64,000 nucleotides of DNA from PALSA-610 sp038213435 (GCA_038213435.1 JBBQTI010000008.1:1-64000), one strand, 5' to 3'. Numbered from the stretch's first letter, positions 16,096 to 24,384 are shown. The notes: generated by a model not told the origin, from the sequence alone. A program made the numbers and translations.

Positions 16096-17130
16096 GTGAT
16101 CGCACCCGTCGTCGTGCTCGATCCGTGCTTCGATACTTCCGACGCGGTCGCAATGGTCGACCTGTGCGAGCGGTTCGGTCGCTATCGCATGTACGCCGAG
16201 CTCGAACCGCTCGATACCGCAATCGGCGAAGGCCTCGCGCCGCGTCACGACGCGCTCATGAACGTCCTCCGCACCGGTGGTCTCGGCCGCACGGAAGAGC
16301 CGCCCGCGGCGCTCGGAGTGCGGACCAGCTACTTCCGAGAGGAGTACGCGTACGGGCGCGACGAGCGGATCGACGGCATCAGCCGGTTCCTGTATCACGA
16401 GCCGTTTGTCGAGGCGGCCCGCTCGATCCACGGCCGCGCGGTCATCGAACCCGCGATCGCCTACGCGAACCTCATGGTTCCGGGACAAGAGCTCGCGGTT
16501 CACACCGACGTCCCGGAGTACCGCGGTGCGAATCGCAAGGTCGTGCCGCAATGGTTGCTTGTGGTGATGCACCACTCGGGGTTGTTCGACGAGTACCGGA
16601 TGCCCATCGCGACCGCCATCGCGTGGTTTCACGATTGCGACGGCGGCGAGCTCGCGTACTGGCCCGATGGCGCCGCCGGCGACGCGCGCCGTCACCGCGT
16701 GCGTTACAACTCGGCGCTGGTGCTCGACACCGACACGGTGTTCCACGGTGTCGACCGCATCGCCCGCGTCGTGGTCGACGAGCTACCCCGTATCGTGCCC
16801 GGCACGACGCTCGAGTACGCGAAAGATCGAACTTGGATGTTGCGCGCGGCCGACGGCGCGGAGAGCGCGCGCTACGGGTGGGACGAGTTGCGATTCTCGG
16901 TTTCGTGGAAGGCGTATTGCTTCCGCGACGCACACGAACGCGACACCTGGCGCGAGCACCGCGACGATCTCACCCTCGACGCCATCCTCGAACATCTGAT
17001 CGACGATCTGCGATCGCGCGGCCGCGTGCCGGGCAACGTCGCGCGCGACGGCGCGTTGGGTCAGCTGCTCATTGACGAGTACGTGACCTTTCCGATCCCC
17101 ACAGCGTCGTCCGCGTCGTCCACAGGTTGA
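16096..17130 (+). CDS. Probable Fe(II)/2-oxoglutarate-dependent oxygenase-like protein
   Basis: A 344-residue soluble protein. The central block AVHTDVPEYRG supplies His136 and Asp138, and VFHGVDRI supplies His217, spaced as in the HxD...H iron triad of the double-stranded beta-helix oxygenases. WFHDCDGGELAYWPDG between them resembles the turn preceding the second half of the barrel, and LRFSVSWKAYCF the last strands. The basic residue that would hold 2-oxoglutarate is not certain. Substrate unknown. GTG 16096 follows a clean leaderless -10. Confidence 0.65.
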   Translation: MIAPVVVLDPCFDTSDAVAMVDLCERFGRYRMYAELEPLDTAIGEGLAPRHDALMNVLRTGGLGRTEEPPAALGVRTSYFREEYAYGRDERIDGISRFLYHEPFVEAARSIHGRAVIEPAIAYANLMVPGQELAVHTDVPEYRGANRKVVPQWLLVVMHHSGLFDEYRMPIATAIAWFHDCDGGELAYWPDGAAGDARRHRVRYNSALVLDTDTVFHGVDRIARVVVDELPRIVPGTTLEYAKDRTWMLRAADGAESARYGWDELRFSVSWKAYCFRDAHERDTWREHRDDLTLDAILEHLIDDLRSRGRVPGNVARDGALGQLLIDEYVTFPIPTASSASSTG

Positions 17131-17159
17131 TCATCTATCGATCCACAGGCCGCTCGTCG

Positions 17160-17165
17160 TACGCT
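17160..17165 (+). promoter_or_regulatory. -10 hexamer TACGCT, leaderless start
   Basis: TACGCT ends 6 bases before ATG 17172. Confidence 0.55.
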
Positions 17166-17171
17166 GAACGC

Positions 17172-17447
17172 ATGAGTTTCGTAGTGCACTTCGAAGACGA
17201 CACGACAACGGTCGTCGATTCCGCCGACTCGTACGAGCAGGAAGGTCCGCTCACGACCTTCTTCGACCGCAACGGTGGCGGCCGGCTCGCCTCCGCGTTC
17301 GCGGTGCGGGTCGCGTCGTTTCGGACGAGCAAGATCGTCGAGGTGCGCCGGGAGACGGCGGAGACGATCGACGCGCTTCAGTCGTCGATGAGGTCGTCCT
17401 CGTCGACGACGACGTCCCATCGGTGCGCGCACTCGCCGCACAGGTAG
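17172..17447 (+). CDS. 91-residue hypothetical protein overlapping a convergent gene
   Basis: Begins MSFVVHFEDDTTTVVDSADSY and continues with good GC3-rich coding character to about residue 70 (VEVRRETAETIDAL). The last 22 residues (SSMRSSSSTTTSH and on) are read antisense to the convergent zinc-ribbon gene and look like run-through, so an ancestral stop may have been lost. No family is recognised; no signal peptide or membrane helix is seen. The leaderless -10 at 17160 supports the start. Confidence 0.68.
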   Translation: MSFVVHFEDDTTTVVDSADSYEQEGPLTTFFDRNGGGRLASAFAVRVASFRTSKIVEVRRETAETIDALQSSMRSSSSTTTSHRCAHSPHR

Positions 17448-17551
17448 ACGACGCTGTCGCCGGGCTCGAAGTCGTCCTCGGGGCCGATCGGCTGCGCAAG
17501 GTACGCGGTGCCGCCGCACTCCATGCAGTCGATGCGCTCCGCGATCGGCAC
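17378..17551 (-). CDS. 57-residue zinc-ribbon protein
   Basis: GTG 17551 to TGA 17378. The protein has two CxxC knuckles, CMEC (Cys9, Cys12) and CGEC (Cys38, Cys41), separated by an acidic loop, and a strongly acidic C-terminal tail (DVVVDEDDLIDD), the layout of a small zinc ribbon. TACGGT ends 6 bases upstream of the GTG, so it probably has its own leaderless promoter despite lying 16 bases downstream of the amidase gene. Function unknown. Its 3' 70 bases overlap the convergent gene at 17172-17447. Confidence 0.72.
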   Translation of the reverse strand: MPIAERIDCMECGGTAYLAQPIGPEDDFEPGDSVVYLCGECAHRWDVVVDEDDLIDD

Positions 17552-17557
17552 GTCGCG

Positions 17558-17563
17558 ACCGTA
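17558..17563 (-). promoter_or_regulatory. -10 hexamer TACGGT, leaderless start of zinc ribbon
   Basis: TACGGT on the minus strand ends 6 bases before GTG 17551, in the 16-base gap after the aguB stop. Confidence 0.5.
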
Positions 17564-17567
17564 ATCC

Positions 17568-18503
17568 TCAGACGCCGTTCGTCAAGCCGGTTTGCGTCAA
17601 CGGCCCGTAGGTCTCCGGCCGGCGGGTGCGCAGCAAGGGGAAGAGGTCGAGCCAGTCGCGAGACTGATCGAGATCGAGGTCGGCGACGAGAACGGCGGGC
17701 TCTGATCGGGGCGCCTGAACCAATGCCCGACCGTACGGATCGCTCACGAACGATGATCCGTAGAACGTGATCGGGCCCTCGCGCCCGGTCCGGTTCACCG
17801 CGAGCATGAAGGTGCCGTTCATGATGCCCTGCGCCCGGATGACCTGTTCCCAGAGCGGCTCGGTGTCGAAGTCGGGGTGGTCGGGCTCGGATCCGATTGC
17901 GGTGGGGTAGGCGAGCACCTCGGCGCCGGCGATTGCGAACGCGCGCGACGTCTCGGGAAACCATTGATCCCAACACGTCGGGAATCCGAAGGCTGCCGTC
18001 CGGATCGGCGTGACGGGCCAACCGGAATCGCCGGGCCGGAACCAAGTGTCCTCGTGGTAGCCGGCGGTGACCGGGAGATGCGTCTTGCGCGTGGAAGCGA
18101 CGATCGCGCCGTCGGGCGCGACGACGAAGGCGGTGTTGTATCCCAGGCCGCCGTCGTCCGCCGCCTCGTAGCAAGACGCGTGCACGTAGGTTCCGGTTTC
18201 CCGCGCGCACCCGGCGACGAGCTCGTACGTCGGTCCGCCGAGAAGCGGTTCCGGCTCGGCTCGGGGGTGGTTCGGATCGCGTCGCTCCACTGCGAAGTAG
18301 GCAGAACGCGTCAGTTCCGGCAGGCATACCAGGTGTGCGCCCTCGTGCGCCGCGGTGCGAATGGCGTCGGTGATCGCGTCGTCGTGCTCGTGCGGATCGG
18401 GATGCCATTCCAGTTGGACGAGACCGACACGGAGCGGTGCGCGCGTCGGCGGATGCACACGGGCCGGCGACGGCAGCACGTCGAACGCGGTACGGAGGAT
18501 CAC
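17568..18503 (-). CDS. aguB: N-carbamoylputrescine amidase (carbon-nitrogen hydrolase)
   Basis: A 311-residue nitrilase-superfamily enzyme that would hydrolyse N-carbamoylputrescine to putrescine, CO2 and ammonia. The catalytic triad is visible: Glu in CLPELTRSAYF, Lys in STRKTHLP, Cys in PTCWDQWFPE. The CWDQWFPE block is typical of AguB rather than of other nitrilases. GTG 18503 overlaps the TGA of the agmatine deiminase gene (GTGA), so the two are translationally coupled, and the pairing makes the assignment strong. Confidence 0.93.
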   Translation of the reverse strand: MILRTAFDVLPSPARVHPPTRAPLRVGLVQLEWHPDPHEHDDAITDAIRTAAHEGAHLVCLPELTRSAYFAVERRDPNHPRAEPEPLLGGPTYELVAGCARETGTYVHASCYEAADDGGLGYNTAFVVAPDGAIVASTRKTHLPVTAGYHEDTWFRPGDSGWPVTPIRTAAFGFPTCWDQWFPETSRAFAIAGAEVLAYPTAIGSEPDHPDFDTEPLWEQVIRAQGIMNGTFMLAVNRTGREGPITFYGSSFVSDPYGRALVQAPRSEPAVLVADLDLDQSRDWLDLFPLLRTRRPETYGPLTQTGLTNGV

Positions 18504-19495
18504 TCCGGAACCTGCTGGGTGATGCAGTGGACGCCGCCGCCCCCGTACGCGAGCACGACGCCCGGTACCGGGATCACGACGCGACCCGGGTACTGCGCGC
18601 CGATGAGCCGGCACGCCTCGTCGTCGAATGCGTGCCCGCTCACCGGGACCGCCACGAATCCGTTGCCCGGGTAGAGGTTCACGTACGGCACGGGCAGGCG
18701 CCGCCCTTCGAAATCGGCGTAGGGGAGCACGCCGACCTCGATCACCTCGAGACCGGCAGCACCGAGCCGGGCAACGTTGTCGGCCGCGATCGCCGCGTTC
18801 GGATTTGCCGGGTCTTCGCAGCCTTGAACCAGTGTCGCACCACTCGGCGTGAAGGCGACGACGTTGTCGACGTGGCCGTCCGTGCCGTCGTCCTCGGCGA
18901 TCGCGTCGGCGAGCCACACGATCTGATCGACGCCGAGGAACGATCGTAAGGCCCGTTCGATGTCGGCCCGGCTGCACGCCGGGTTGCGGTTGGGATTGAG
19001 GAGACATCGCTCGGTCGTGACCAGCGTGCCGCGGCCGTCGACCGCGATGGAACCGCCCTCGAGCACGATGGGCGCCTCCTCGACCGGGAGACCGAGGTGC
19101 CGGGCGACCGCGGCGCCGACGAGCGCGTCGGCATCGTGGACCTGCTTGTCGCCCCAGGCATTGAACTGAAAGTGCACCGCGCAGAGCTCGCGGTCAGGTG
19201 TCTTCAAGACGATCGGCCCGTCGTCGCGCATCCAGGCATCGTCGATCTCCAACGTCACGATGTCGGCCGCGTCGCCGACGCGCTCCGTCGCGCTCGCGAT
19301 GTCGTCGGGACGGACGACCAGCGATACGGGCTCGTGTCGCGCGATCGCGCGTGCGATCTCCGCGTACACCGCGCGCGCCGCTTCCAGCTGGTCGGGAGTG
19401 AAGATGCATTGCGGTACGTCGGGCGGCCACGCCATGAGCGTGCGACGGTGCGGCTCGCTCTCGGCGGGCATGCGAGATCCCGAGGGAAGCGACAC
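18500..19495 (-). CDS. aguA: Agmatine deiminase
   Basis: A 331-residue guanidino-group-modifying enzyme converting agmatine to N-carbamoylputrescine. Signature blocks are MPAESEPHRRTLMAWP at the N-terminus, DDAWMRDDGPIV, FNAWGDK, LEGGSIAVDGRGT, EDDGTDGHVDN and the catalytic-Cys end GGGGVHCITQQ. Three start codons are possible (ATG 19519, GTG 19495, ATG 19471); GTG 19495 is chosen because TATCTT ends 6 bases before it, and ATG 19519 would overlap the divergent gene. Upstream partner of aguB. Confidence 0.93.
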   Translation of the reverse strand: MSLPSGSRMPAESEPHRRTLMAWPPDVPQCIFTPDQLEAARAVYAEIARAIARHEPVSLVVRPDDIASATERVGDAADIVTLEIDDAWMRDDGPIVLKTPDRELCAVHFQFNAWGDKQVHDADALVGAAVARHLGLPVEEAPIVLEGGSIAVDGRGTLVTTERCLLNPNRNPACSRADIERALRSFLGVDQIVWLADAIAEDDGTDGHVDNVVAFTPSGATLVQGCEDPANPNAAIAADNVARLGAAGLEVIEVGVLPYADFEGRRLPVPYVNLYPGNGFVAVPVSGHAFDDEACRLIGAQYPGRVVIPVPGVVLAYGGGGVHCITQQVPE

Positions 19496-19501
19496 GACGG
19501 C

Positions 19502-19507
19502 AAGATA
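19502..19507 (-). promoter_or_regulatory. -10 hexamer TATCTT of aguA, overlapping the divergent -10
   Basis: TATCTT on the minus strand ends 6 bases before GTG 19495. Its first two bases are shared with the plus-strand TAGCGT at 19506-19511. Confidence 0.5.
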
Positions 19508-19511
19508 GCGT
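19506..19511 (+). promoter_or_regulatory. -10 hexamer TAGCGT, leaderless start
   Basis: TAGCGT ends 6 bases before ATG 19518 of the cyclase-family gene and overlaps the aguA -10 by two bases. Confidence 0.55.
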
Positions 19512-19517
19512 GCGCCC

Positions 19518-20453
19518 ATGCCGCTTACCGCCGACCTCGAGCAGTTGGCCGCACGCGTGTCGAATTGGGGTCGGTGGGGCGCCGACGACCAGCGCGGCAC
19601 CCTCAATCTCGTCACGCCCGACGTCGTGATACGCGGTGTCGCTTCGGCGCGTCGCGGGCGCGTGTTCTCGCTCGCTCTCCCGTTCGACCAGACCGGCCCG
19701 CAATGGGACAAGGTGCACATGCCCGAGCGCACCAACCCGGAGCTGCGCACCCACACCGTCAACCTGGCGTTCACCGGCGACGCACGGGACTTCACGACGA
19801 GCGACGACTCCTTCCGCATGGGATCGCAGGCCGTCACGCACTGGGACGCGATCGCACACGCCGGCTATGACGGCAAGCTCTACAACGACACGCCCAATGA
19901 CGTCGTACGGACCGAGGGCGGCGCGGCCCGTCTCGGCATCGAGCACTTCGGTCCGGTCGTGACCCGAGGCGTGCTGCTCGACATCGCGCGCGCCCACGGC
20001 GTCGAGCACTTCGACGACAACTACGCGATCACGGGCGACGACCTCGAGGCGGCCGCGACCGCGGCGGATGTCGTCGTCGAGCCCGGCGATGCGCTCCTGG
20101 TGCGCACCGGGCAGATGCACTTCCTGCGGCTCGGCGACAAGCAGCGCTACTCGGTGCCGTCACCGGGATTGTCGACGCGATCGATCGCGTGGCTGCGCGA
20201 TCACGACGTCGCCGCAGTGGCCACCGACACGATGACGTTCGAGGTCTACCCGTGCGAAGATCCCAAGGTCTTCATGCCCGTGCACATGATCCAGCTCCGC
20301 GACATCGGGCTCGCACAGGGTCAGAACTGGCATCTCGACGATCTCGCCGCCGACTGTGCGGCCGACGGCCAATACGTCTTCCTGCTCGTCGCCCCGCCGC
20401 TCCCGCTCACGGGCGCAGTGGGCGCGCCGGTGGTACCCATCGCGATCAAGTAG
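19518..20453 (+). CDS. Cyclase-family (kynurenine formamidase-like) metal hydrolase
   Basis: A 311-residue protein of the cyclase/kynurenine formamidase superfamily. The diagnostic metal site is GSQAVTHWDAIAHAGYDGKLYN, a form of HxGTHxDxxxH with the first His replaced, followed by VVTRGVLLDIA and EPGDALLVRTGQ. Such enzymes hydrolyse amides or lactones, including N-formylkynurenine and isatin. Nothing adjacent belongs to tryptophan degradation, so the substrate remains open. It ends overlapping the convergent SDR by 8 bases. Confidence 0.87.
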   Translation: MPLTADLEQLAARVSNWGRWGADDQRGTLNLVTPDVVIRGVASARRGRVFSLALPFDQTGPQWDKVHMPERTNPELRTHTVNLAFTGDARDFTTSDDSFRMGSQAVTHWDAIAHAGYDGKLYNDTPNDVVRTEGGAARLGIEHFGPVVTRGVLLDIARAHGVEHFDDNYAITGDDLEAAATAADVVVEPGDALLVRTGQMHFLRLGDKQRYSVPSPGLSTRSIAWLRDHDVAAVATDTMTFEVYPCEDPKVFMPVHMIQLRDIGLAQGQNWHLDDLAADCAADGQYVFLLVAPPLPLTGAVGAPVVPIAIK

Positions 20454-21264
20454 GCGCTTCGGAACCGGCGCCGAGATCGTCTTCGCCGGGCTCCCGGTCG
20501 AGCGGCGGGTTGGGCTGCACCTCGACGATCGGGACCCACATGTGCGCCGGCGCGGTCACGACCGTCACCACCGCCCGAGCGACGTCGTCAGGTTGCATGG
20601 TGTTGAAGTGACGCTGGATCCCGAAGTGTTGCCAACGCGGCATCAGGTCGTCGAAGACGCCGAGGTCCCAGTCGTCGGCGAATCCGGTGAGCGTCGGCCC
20701 GACGCGAACGACCGACGAGCGCACCCCGACGCCTTCGGATTCGAGCGCGAGTGTCTGCGCGAACGCCTCGATGCCGGCCTTGGTCGACAGGTATGCCGCG
20801 AGATTTGGACGCTTGTACACCGTCGCGTCGGAAGAGATGAAGACGACGTCACCGCGTCTGCCGTCGTTGCGCAGTCGGCCGACGACGCGGCGGGTGAGCA
20901 GCATCGGACCGAGCAGGTTCGTCTCGACGATGCGGCGCTGATCCTCGTCGCTCATCTCGTGGATCGCGCCCGGGAGCGCGGTGCCGGCATTGTTCACCAA
21001 TACCTCGATCGTGCCCGCGTGCGCGCGGATGTAGTCGCAGAAGGCGTCGATCGACACCGAGTCGGACACATCGAGCGGGTGCACCAGCGCCGTTCCTCCG
21101 GCGTCGACGACGATCTTGGCGGTCTCGTCGAGCTGCGCGACGCGCCGCGCACCGAGTCCGACGGTCCATCCGAGCGCGCCGAGCGCGACCGCGATCGCCC
21201 GGCCGATTCCGGCCGACGCGCCCGTGACCACCGCGACCCGTGCCTCAGGCGCCAAGGAATTCAC
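20446..21264 (-). CDS. SDR-family oxidoreductase
   Basis: A 272-residue short-chain dehydrogenase with the classical set: TGASAGIGRA for the dinucleotide, NNAG, the catalytic Ser in VVFISSDA, and YLSTK for the Tyr/Lys pair. A 40-residue C-terminal extension ends in an acidic tail. The reaction would be NAD(P)-dependent alcohol/ketone interconversion on an unknown substrate. GTG 21264 overlaps the end of the upstream SDR gene by 20 bases; TTG 21255 is an alternative. The two SDRs form an operon. Confidence 0.9.
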   Translation of the reverse strand: MNSLAPEARVAVVTGASAGIGRAIAVALGALGWTVGLGARRVAQLDETAKIVVDAGGTALVHPLDVSDSVSIDAFCDYIRAHAGTIEVLVNNAGTALPGAIHEMSDEDQRRIVETNLLGPMLLTRRVVGRLRNDGRRGDVVFISSDATVYKRPNLAAYLSTKAGIEAFAQTLALESEGVGVRSSVVRVGPTLTGFADDWDLGVFDDLMPRWQHFGIQRHFNTMQPDDVARAVVTVVTAPAHMWVPIVEVQPNPPLDREPGEDDLGAGSEAPT

Positions 21265-22039
21265 CGCCGTTGACGTCGAGAGTCTGCCCGGTGACCACGC
21301 GCGACCACGGCGACACGAAGAACACCACGCTGTTCGCGATCTCGTCCTGGGGCGGGATGACGCGAAGCGGTATCCGCGCCTCTATCTCGGCGCGCACGTC
21401 GTCGCGCGAGATCCCGCGGGATTCGGATTCCCAGCCGATGAACGTCTCGACGTTCGGGCCGCCGATCCATCCCGGAGCCACGCAGTTCACGCGCACGCCT
21501 GCCGGGCCGAGCTCGACCGCCATGGTCTTCGCGGCAGTTTGGATCGCCGCTTTCGACGACGAGTAGCCCCCCTCGAGCGCGCGGATGTTGCGCATGCTCA
21601 TGGAGATGATGAACACGACCGCCGCGTCGCCGTGATCCGCCGCCGCCTTCTTCAGATAGGGGACGCATGCCTGCGTGAGACCGAGCGCTCCCCAGACGTT
21701 GACCTCGAAGATCTTGCGCCACTTGACGAGGTCGACCGACTCGAACGGCTCGAACGTATCCATGCGGAACGCGTTGTTGACGAGCCCGTCGAGACGCCCG
21801 TACTCGTCGATCGTGCCGTCGACGAGAGACCGCACTTGATCGGGGTCAACGAGATTCGTCGGCGAGGCGAGGGCGCGCCCACCGGCACCTTCGATCTCCG
21901 TTTGCACCTGGGAGAGATACTCGCCATTGCGGGCCGCGAGGACCACGATCGCGCCTTCGCGGGCGAGGGCCCGGGCGTTTGCCTGACCGAGGCCGGGCCC
22001 GACCCCCGACACGATGACGACCTTGTCCTTCAGCAGCAT
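21245..22039 (-). CDS. SDR-family oxidoreductase
   Basis: A 264-residue classical SDR: VSGVGPGLGQANA for cofactor binding, LVNNAF instead of NNAG, catalytic Ser in FIISMSM and YSSSK for Tyr/Lys. The C-terminus GQTLDVNGGEFLG is the usual SDR ending. The start ATG 22039 has no earlier competitor that fits the domain. It sits upstream of, and overlaps, a second SDR, which suggests two sequential steps on one substrate class such as a steroid or terpenoid; that is inference only. Confidence 0.9.
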   Translation of the reverse strand: MLLKDKVVIVSGVGPGLGQANARALAREGAIVVLAARNGEYLSQVQTEIEGAGGRALASPTNLVDPDQVRSLVDGTIDEYGRLDGLVNNAFRMDTFEPFESVDLVKWRKIFEVNVWGALGLTQACVPYLKKAAADHGDAAVVFIISMSMRNIRALEGGYSSSKAAIQTAAKTMAVELGPAGVRVNCVAPGWIGGPNVETFIGWESESRGISRDDVRAEIEARIPLRVIPPQDEIANSVVFFVSPWSRVVTGQTLDVNGGEFLGA

Positions 22040-22083
22040 CCGCCCATCAGAGTCAGCGGGGCCTGCACGGCGCAATCTGGGGA

Positions 22084-22632
22084 CTACAAAGACGTCGGTT
22101 TCGCGCAGCGGGCGCGGACCAGCGGCTCGAAGTGCTCGAGCGGCAACGTGTCGTACTCGGGATCGAACGCGACCTGGTCCCAGTCGTCGGCGAACCGCGC
22201 CGCGAGATCGAACCACGGCTCCCCCTCGTACTGGGAACGTGCGTCCGGGTCGCCGCCGAAGTGCTGGTAGTAGTGGCGGCCCTGGAAATCCTGGTGCGCA
22301 CGAATCATGTGGTACACGTCGGTGCTCACGTACGGCTTGATGATCGCGGCCGAGATTTCCGGATGGTTCGGCACGCTCACCGCTTTGCCGATGTCGTGCA
22401 GAAGTGACGCGAACACGACCTCTTCGTCGGCGCCGGCCCGCTCGGCGCGCGTGGCGGTCTGCAACGAGTGCGTGAGCTGGTCGACGGCGAAGCCGTCGGT
22501 GATCGCCGCCAGTGAGCGCAGCAGGTCGAGCACGCGCTCGGCGACCCGATCCTGGTGCTCGTAGGTCTCCTTGCCGATCACCGCCCACTGCTCGGCGGTG
22601 GACTGGTCCATACGGGTGAAAGTCTGAGCCAT
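22084..22632 (-). CDS. HD-domain protein (PhnZ/MIOX-like)
   Basis: A 182-residue protein with an HD metal site: His in LTHSLQTATRAERAGA, HD in SLLHDIGKA, then His in NHPEISAAII and MIRAHQDFQG. The later HYYQHFGG block recalls mixed-valent di-iron oxygenases of the PhnZ/myo-inositol oxygenase group, which share the HD fold, rather than phosphohydrolases. Which activity applies cannot be told. ATG 22632 is supported by TACGCT ending 6 bases upstream. Confidence 0.8.
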   Translation of the reverse strand: MAQTFTRMDQSTAEQWAVIGKETYEHQDRVAERVLDLLRSLAAITDGFAVDQLTHSLQTATRAERAGADEEVVFASLLHDIGKAVSVPNHPEISAAIIKPYVSTDVYHMIRAHQDFQGRHYYQHFGGDPDARSQYEGEPWFDLAARFADDWDQVAFDPEYDTLPLEHFEPLVRARCAKPTSL

Positions 22633-22638
22633 GCTTGC

Positions 22639-22644
22639 AGCGTA
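22639..22644 (-). promoter_or_regulatory. -10 hexamer TACGCT, leaderless start
   Basis: TACGCT on the minus strand ends 6 bases before ATG 22632 of the HD-domain gene. Confidence 0.55.
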
Positions 22645-22678
22645 GAGCAGAGGCGCCTACCGGATCAGGTTCGGCGAA

Positions 22679-23386
22679 TCACGGCTGGCCCAAGAGCAGC
22701 GCCGCGCCCTCGAGGAAGAAGTCCGTCCCCGCGCCCTTGGCGTCGCCCGCGGTACGCAGCTCGTCGTAGGTCACCGCCGCACCCCACGGATGCGCGGCGA
22801 GCTTGCCCGACCGGCGACTCTCCTCCCACGGTCCGACGTAGAGGTATGGCTGGGTTATCACGTTGTCGCCGGGCGACGCGCCGTAGGTCGCCCGCGTGCG
22901 GGCCGCGGTATCGCCGAGCTCGCACGCGAGATCGAAGTGCTCGGGCCACAGCGTCGCGGTCGTCGGGTCGTGCGCGGCATAGGTCTCGCGCAACTCGTCG
23001 AGCATCGAGCCCGCCAACGCGATCCATGCTGCGAGCACCGTTGCCGCTTCTGGATCGACCGAGAGGGGGGCGTCGGGCGTGCAGGGAGTCGCGGGCTCGT
23101 AGACCTCCGCGGGCGCGCACGGGGGAATGCCGACGAATTGCGCGGCGGCGCCGACGGTCGTGATGCGGACGCGCGTGCTGGTGCCCGGTCGCTCGTGCAC
23201 GAGCTCCACGCCGTCGACGCGCACGCGCTCTCCATCGCCGAACGTCGGCGTCCCGAATCCGCCGGGCGTGGGTACGAGGCCGATGTGTCGATCGGAGCGG
23301 TAGCGGGCGGGGGCGAGCACGTGCTCGGCGAGCGCGTGCATGCCGTCGCGGGCCGCGACGAACGAGTCGGGTAGCGGTTCGAGCAC
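22679..23386 (-). CDS. Conserved hypothetical protein with RHIGLVPTPGGFGTP motif
   Basis: A 235-residue soluble protein that I know only as an actinobacterial conserved family. Landmarks are LAEHVLAPARYRSDRHIGL, the Gly/Pro loop TPGGFGTP, and WPEHFDLACELG plus QPYLYVGPW near the C-terminus, which suggest a binding pocket with conserved Trp and His. No catalytic function can be assigned. GTG 23386 is chosen because TAAGGT ends 7 bases upstream; that hexamer begins with the stop codon of the preceding hydrolase gene. Confidence 0.8.
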   Translation of the reverse strand: MLEPLPDSFVAARDGMHALAEHVLAPARYRSDRHIGLVPTPGGFGTPTFGDGERVRVDGVELVHERPGTSTRVRITTVGAAAQFVGIPPCAPAEVYEPATPCTPDAPLSVDPEAATVLAAWIALAGSMLDELRETYAAHDPTTATLWPEHFDLACELGDTAARTRATYGASPGDNVITQPYLYVGPWEESRRSGKLAAHPWGAAVTYDELRTAGDAKGAGTDFFLEGAALLLGQP

Positions 23387-23393
23387 GGCGAGG

Positions 23394-23399
23394 ACCTTA
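23394..23399 (-). promoter_or_regulatory. -10 hexamer TAAGGT containing the upstream stop codon
   Basis: TAAGGT on the minus strand ends 7 bases before GTG 23386. Its TAA is the stop codon (23399-23397) of the alpha/beta hydrolase gene. Confidence 0.5.
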
Positions 23400-24299
23400 G
23401 AGCAAGCCTCTGAGAATCTCCGCAAGCTCCAGCGGCTTGTCTCCCTGGATGCTGTGACCGGCGCCTGCGACAACGACGACCCGGGCCTTCGCGTTCCGCC
23501 GCGTCAACTCGGCGACATCTTCGTCGTCGACCACCGGCGACGTTTCCCCACGTACGAGGAGGAGCGGCACTTCGACATGCCCGACCGCATTCCACAGCTC
23601 GTCGAGGCCGGGAATGATCTGGCCGTCGTCGCCCTCGCCGGAACCTCGACGCGGCAGGTCGTAGCGCCAACGCCATCGGCCGTCGCCGACTTCGATCGCG
23701 TTGTGGAGAATGCCGCGGCGCAGCGACGAGACGGTGCGGGTCGGATTGAACTCGATCGTGCGGGCGAGGATGTCGTCGAAGCTCGCAAAGAACTCCGGGC
23801 CGTCGATGAACTGCGCGATCGCCGAAGCTTTCTCGCGATTCACGCCGGGCGTCACGTCGACGAGCACCAGCTGACGCACGAGATCGGGAGCGCGGTCGGC
23901 GAGGGCGAGCGACGTGAGCCCGCCGAGCGACATGCCGACAACGACACGCGCCTCGGGTGCGAACGCGCGCAACGCTTCCTGGAGCGCTGCCGCGTTGTCG
24001 GCCGGCCAATACACGTGATCGTCCCGATGCGCGGAATGTCCGTGGCCCGGAAGGTCGACGGCGAGGATCGGGCGGTCGAGCGCGAGGGCCACGGTGTCCC
24101 ACGTGTGGGCGTTCTGCGCGCCGCCGTGCACGAGCACGAACTCCGGAGCTTCGGTGCCCCAGGCGAGCGCGCTGATCGTCCCACCGCTCGTCTCGATCTC
24201 GACGCGCCGCACGGTGGGCGATCCGCTCCATGGAATTCCGAATTCCTCGGCGTTCTCGTGGAAGAGCGCGAACTCGTCATACGCCGGGACGGTGGGCAT
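23397..24299 (-). CDS. Alpha/beta hydrolase
   Basis: A 300-residue alpha/beta hydrolase. The oxyanion region FVLVHGGAQNAHTW, the DLPGHGHS block, the nucleophile elbow VGMSLGGLTS, and the final His in VVAGAGHSIQGDKP are all present, with the acid residue likely in SPVVDDEDV. It lacks a signal peptide, so it is cytoplasmic. The substrate is unknown; the family covers esterases, epoxide hydrolases and C-C hydrolases. ATG 24299 is the only reasonable start. Confidence 0.92.
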   Translation of the reverse strand: MPTVPAYDEFALFHENAEEFGIPWSGSPTVRRVEIETSGGTISALAWGTEAPEFVLVHGGAQNAHTWDTVALALDRPILAVDLPGHGHSAHRDDHVYWPADNAAALQEALRAFAPEARVVVGMSLGGLTSLALADRAPDLVRQLVLVDVTPGVNREKASAIAQFIDGPEFFASFDDILARTIEFNPTRTVSSLRRGILHNAIEVGDGRWRWRYDLPRRGSGEGDDGQIIPGLDELWNAVGHVEVPLLLVRGETSPVVDDEDVAELTRRNAKARVVVVAGAGHSIQGDKPLELAEILRGLL

Positions 24300-24384
24300 G
24301 AGAGATAGTCGACTCCAGCCCGGCTACTTGACGCAACCGCGCCGCTCGCGGCTCGGTAATGCGAGGTGGACGAAGAGGCGTTCC

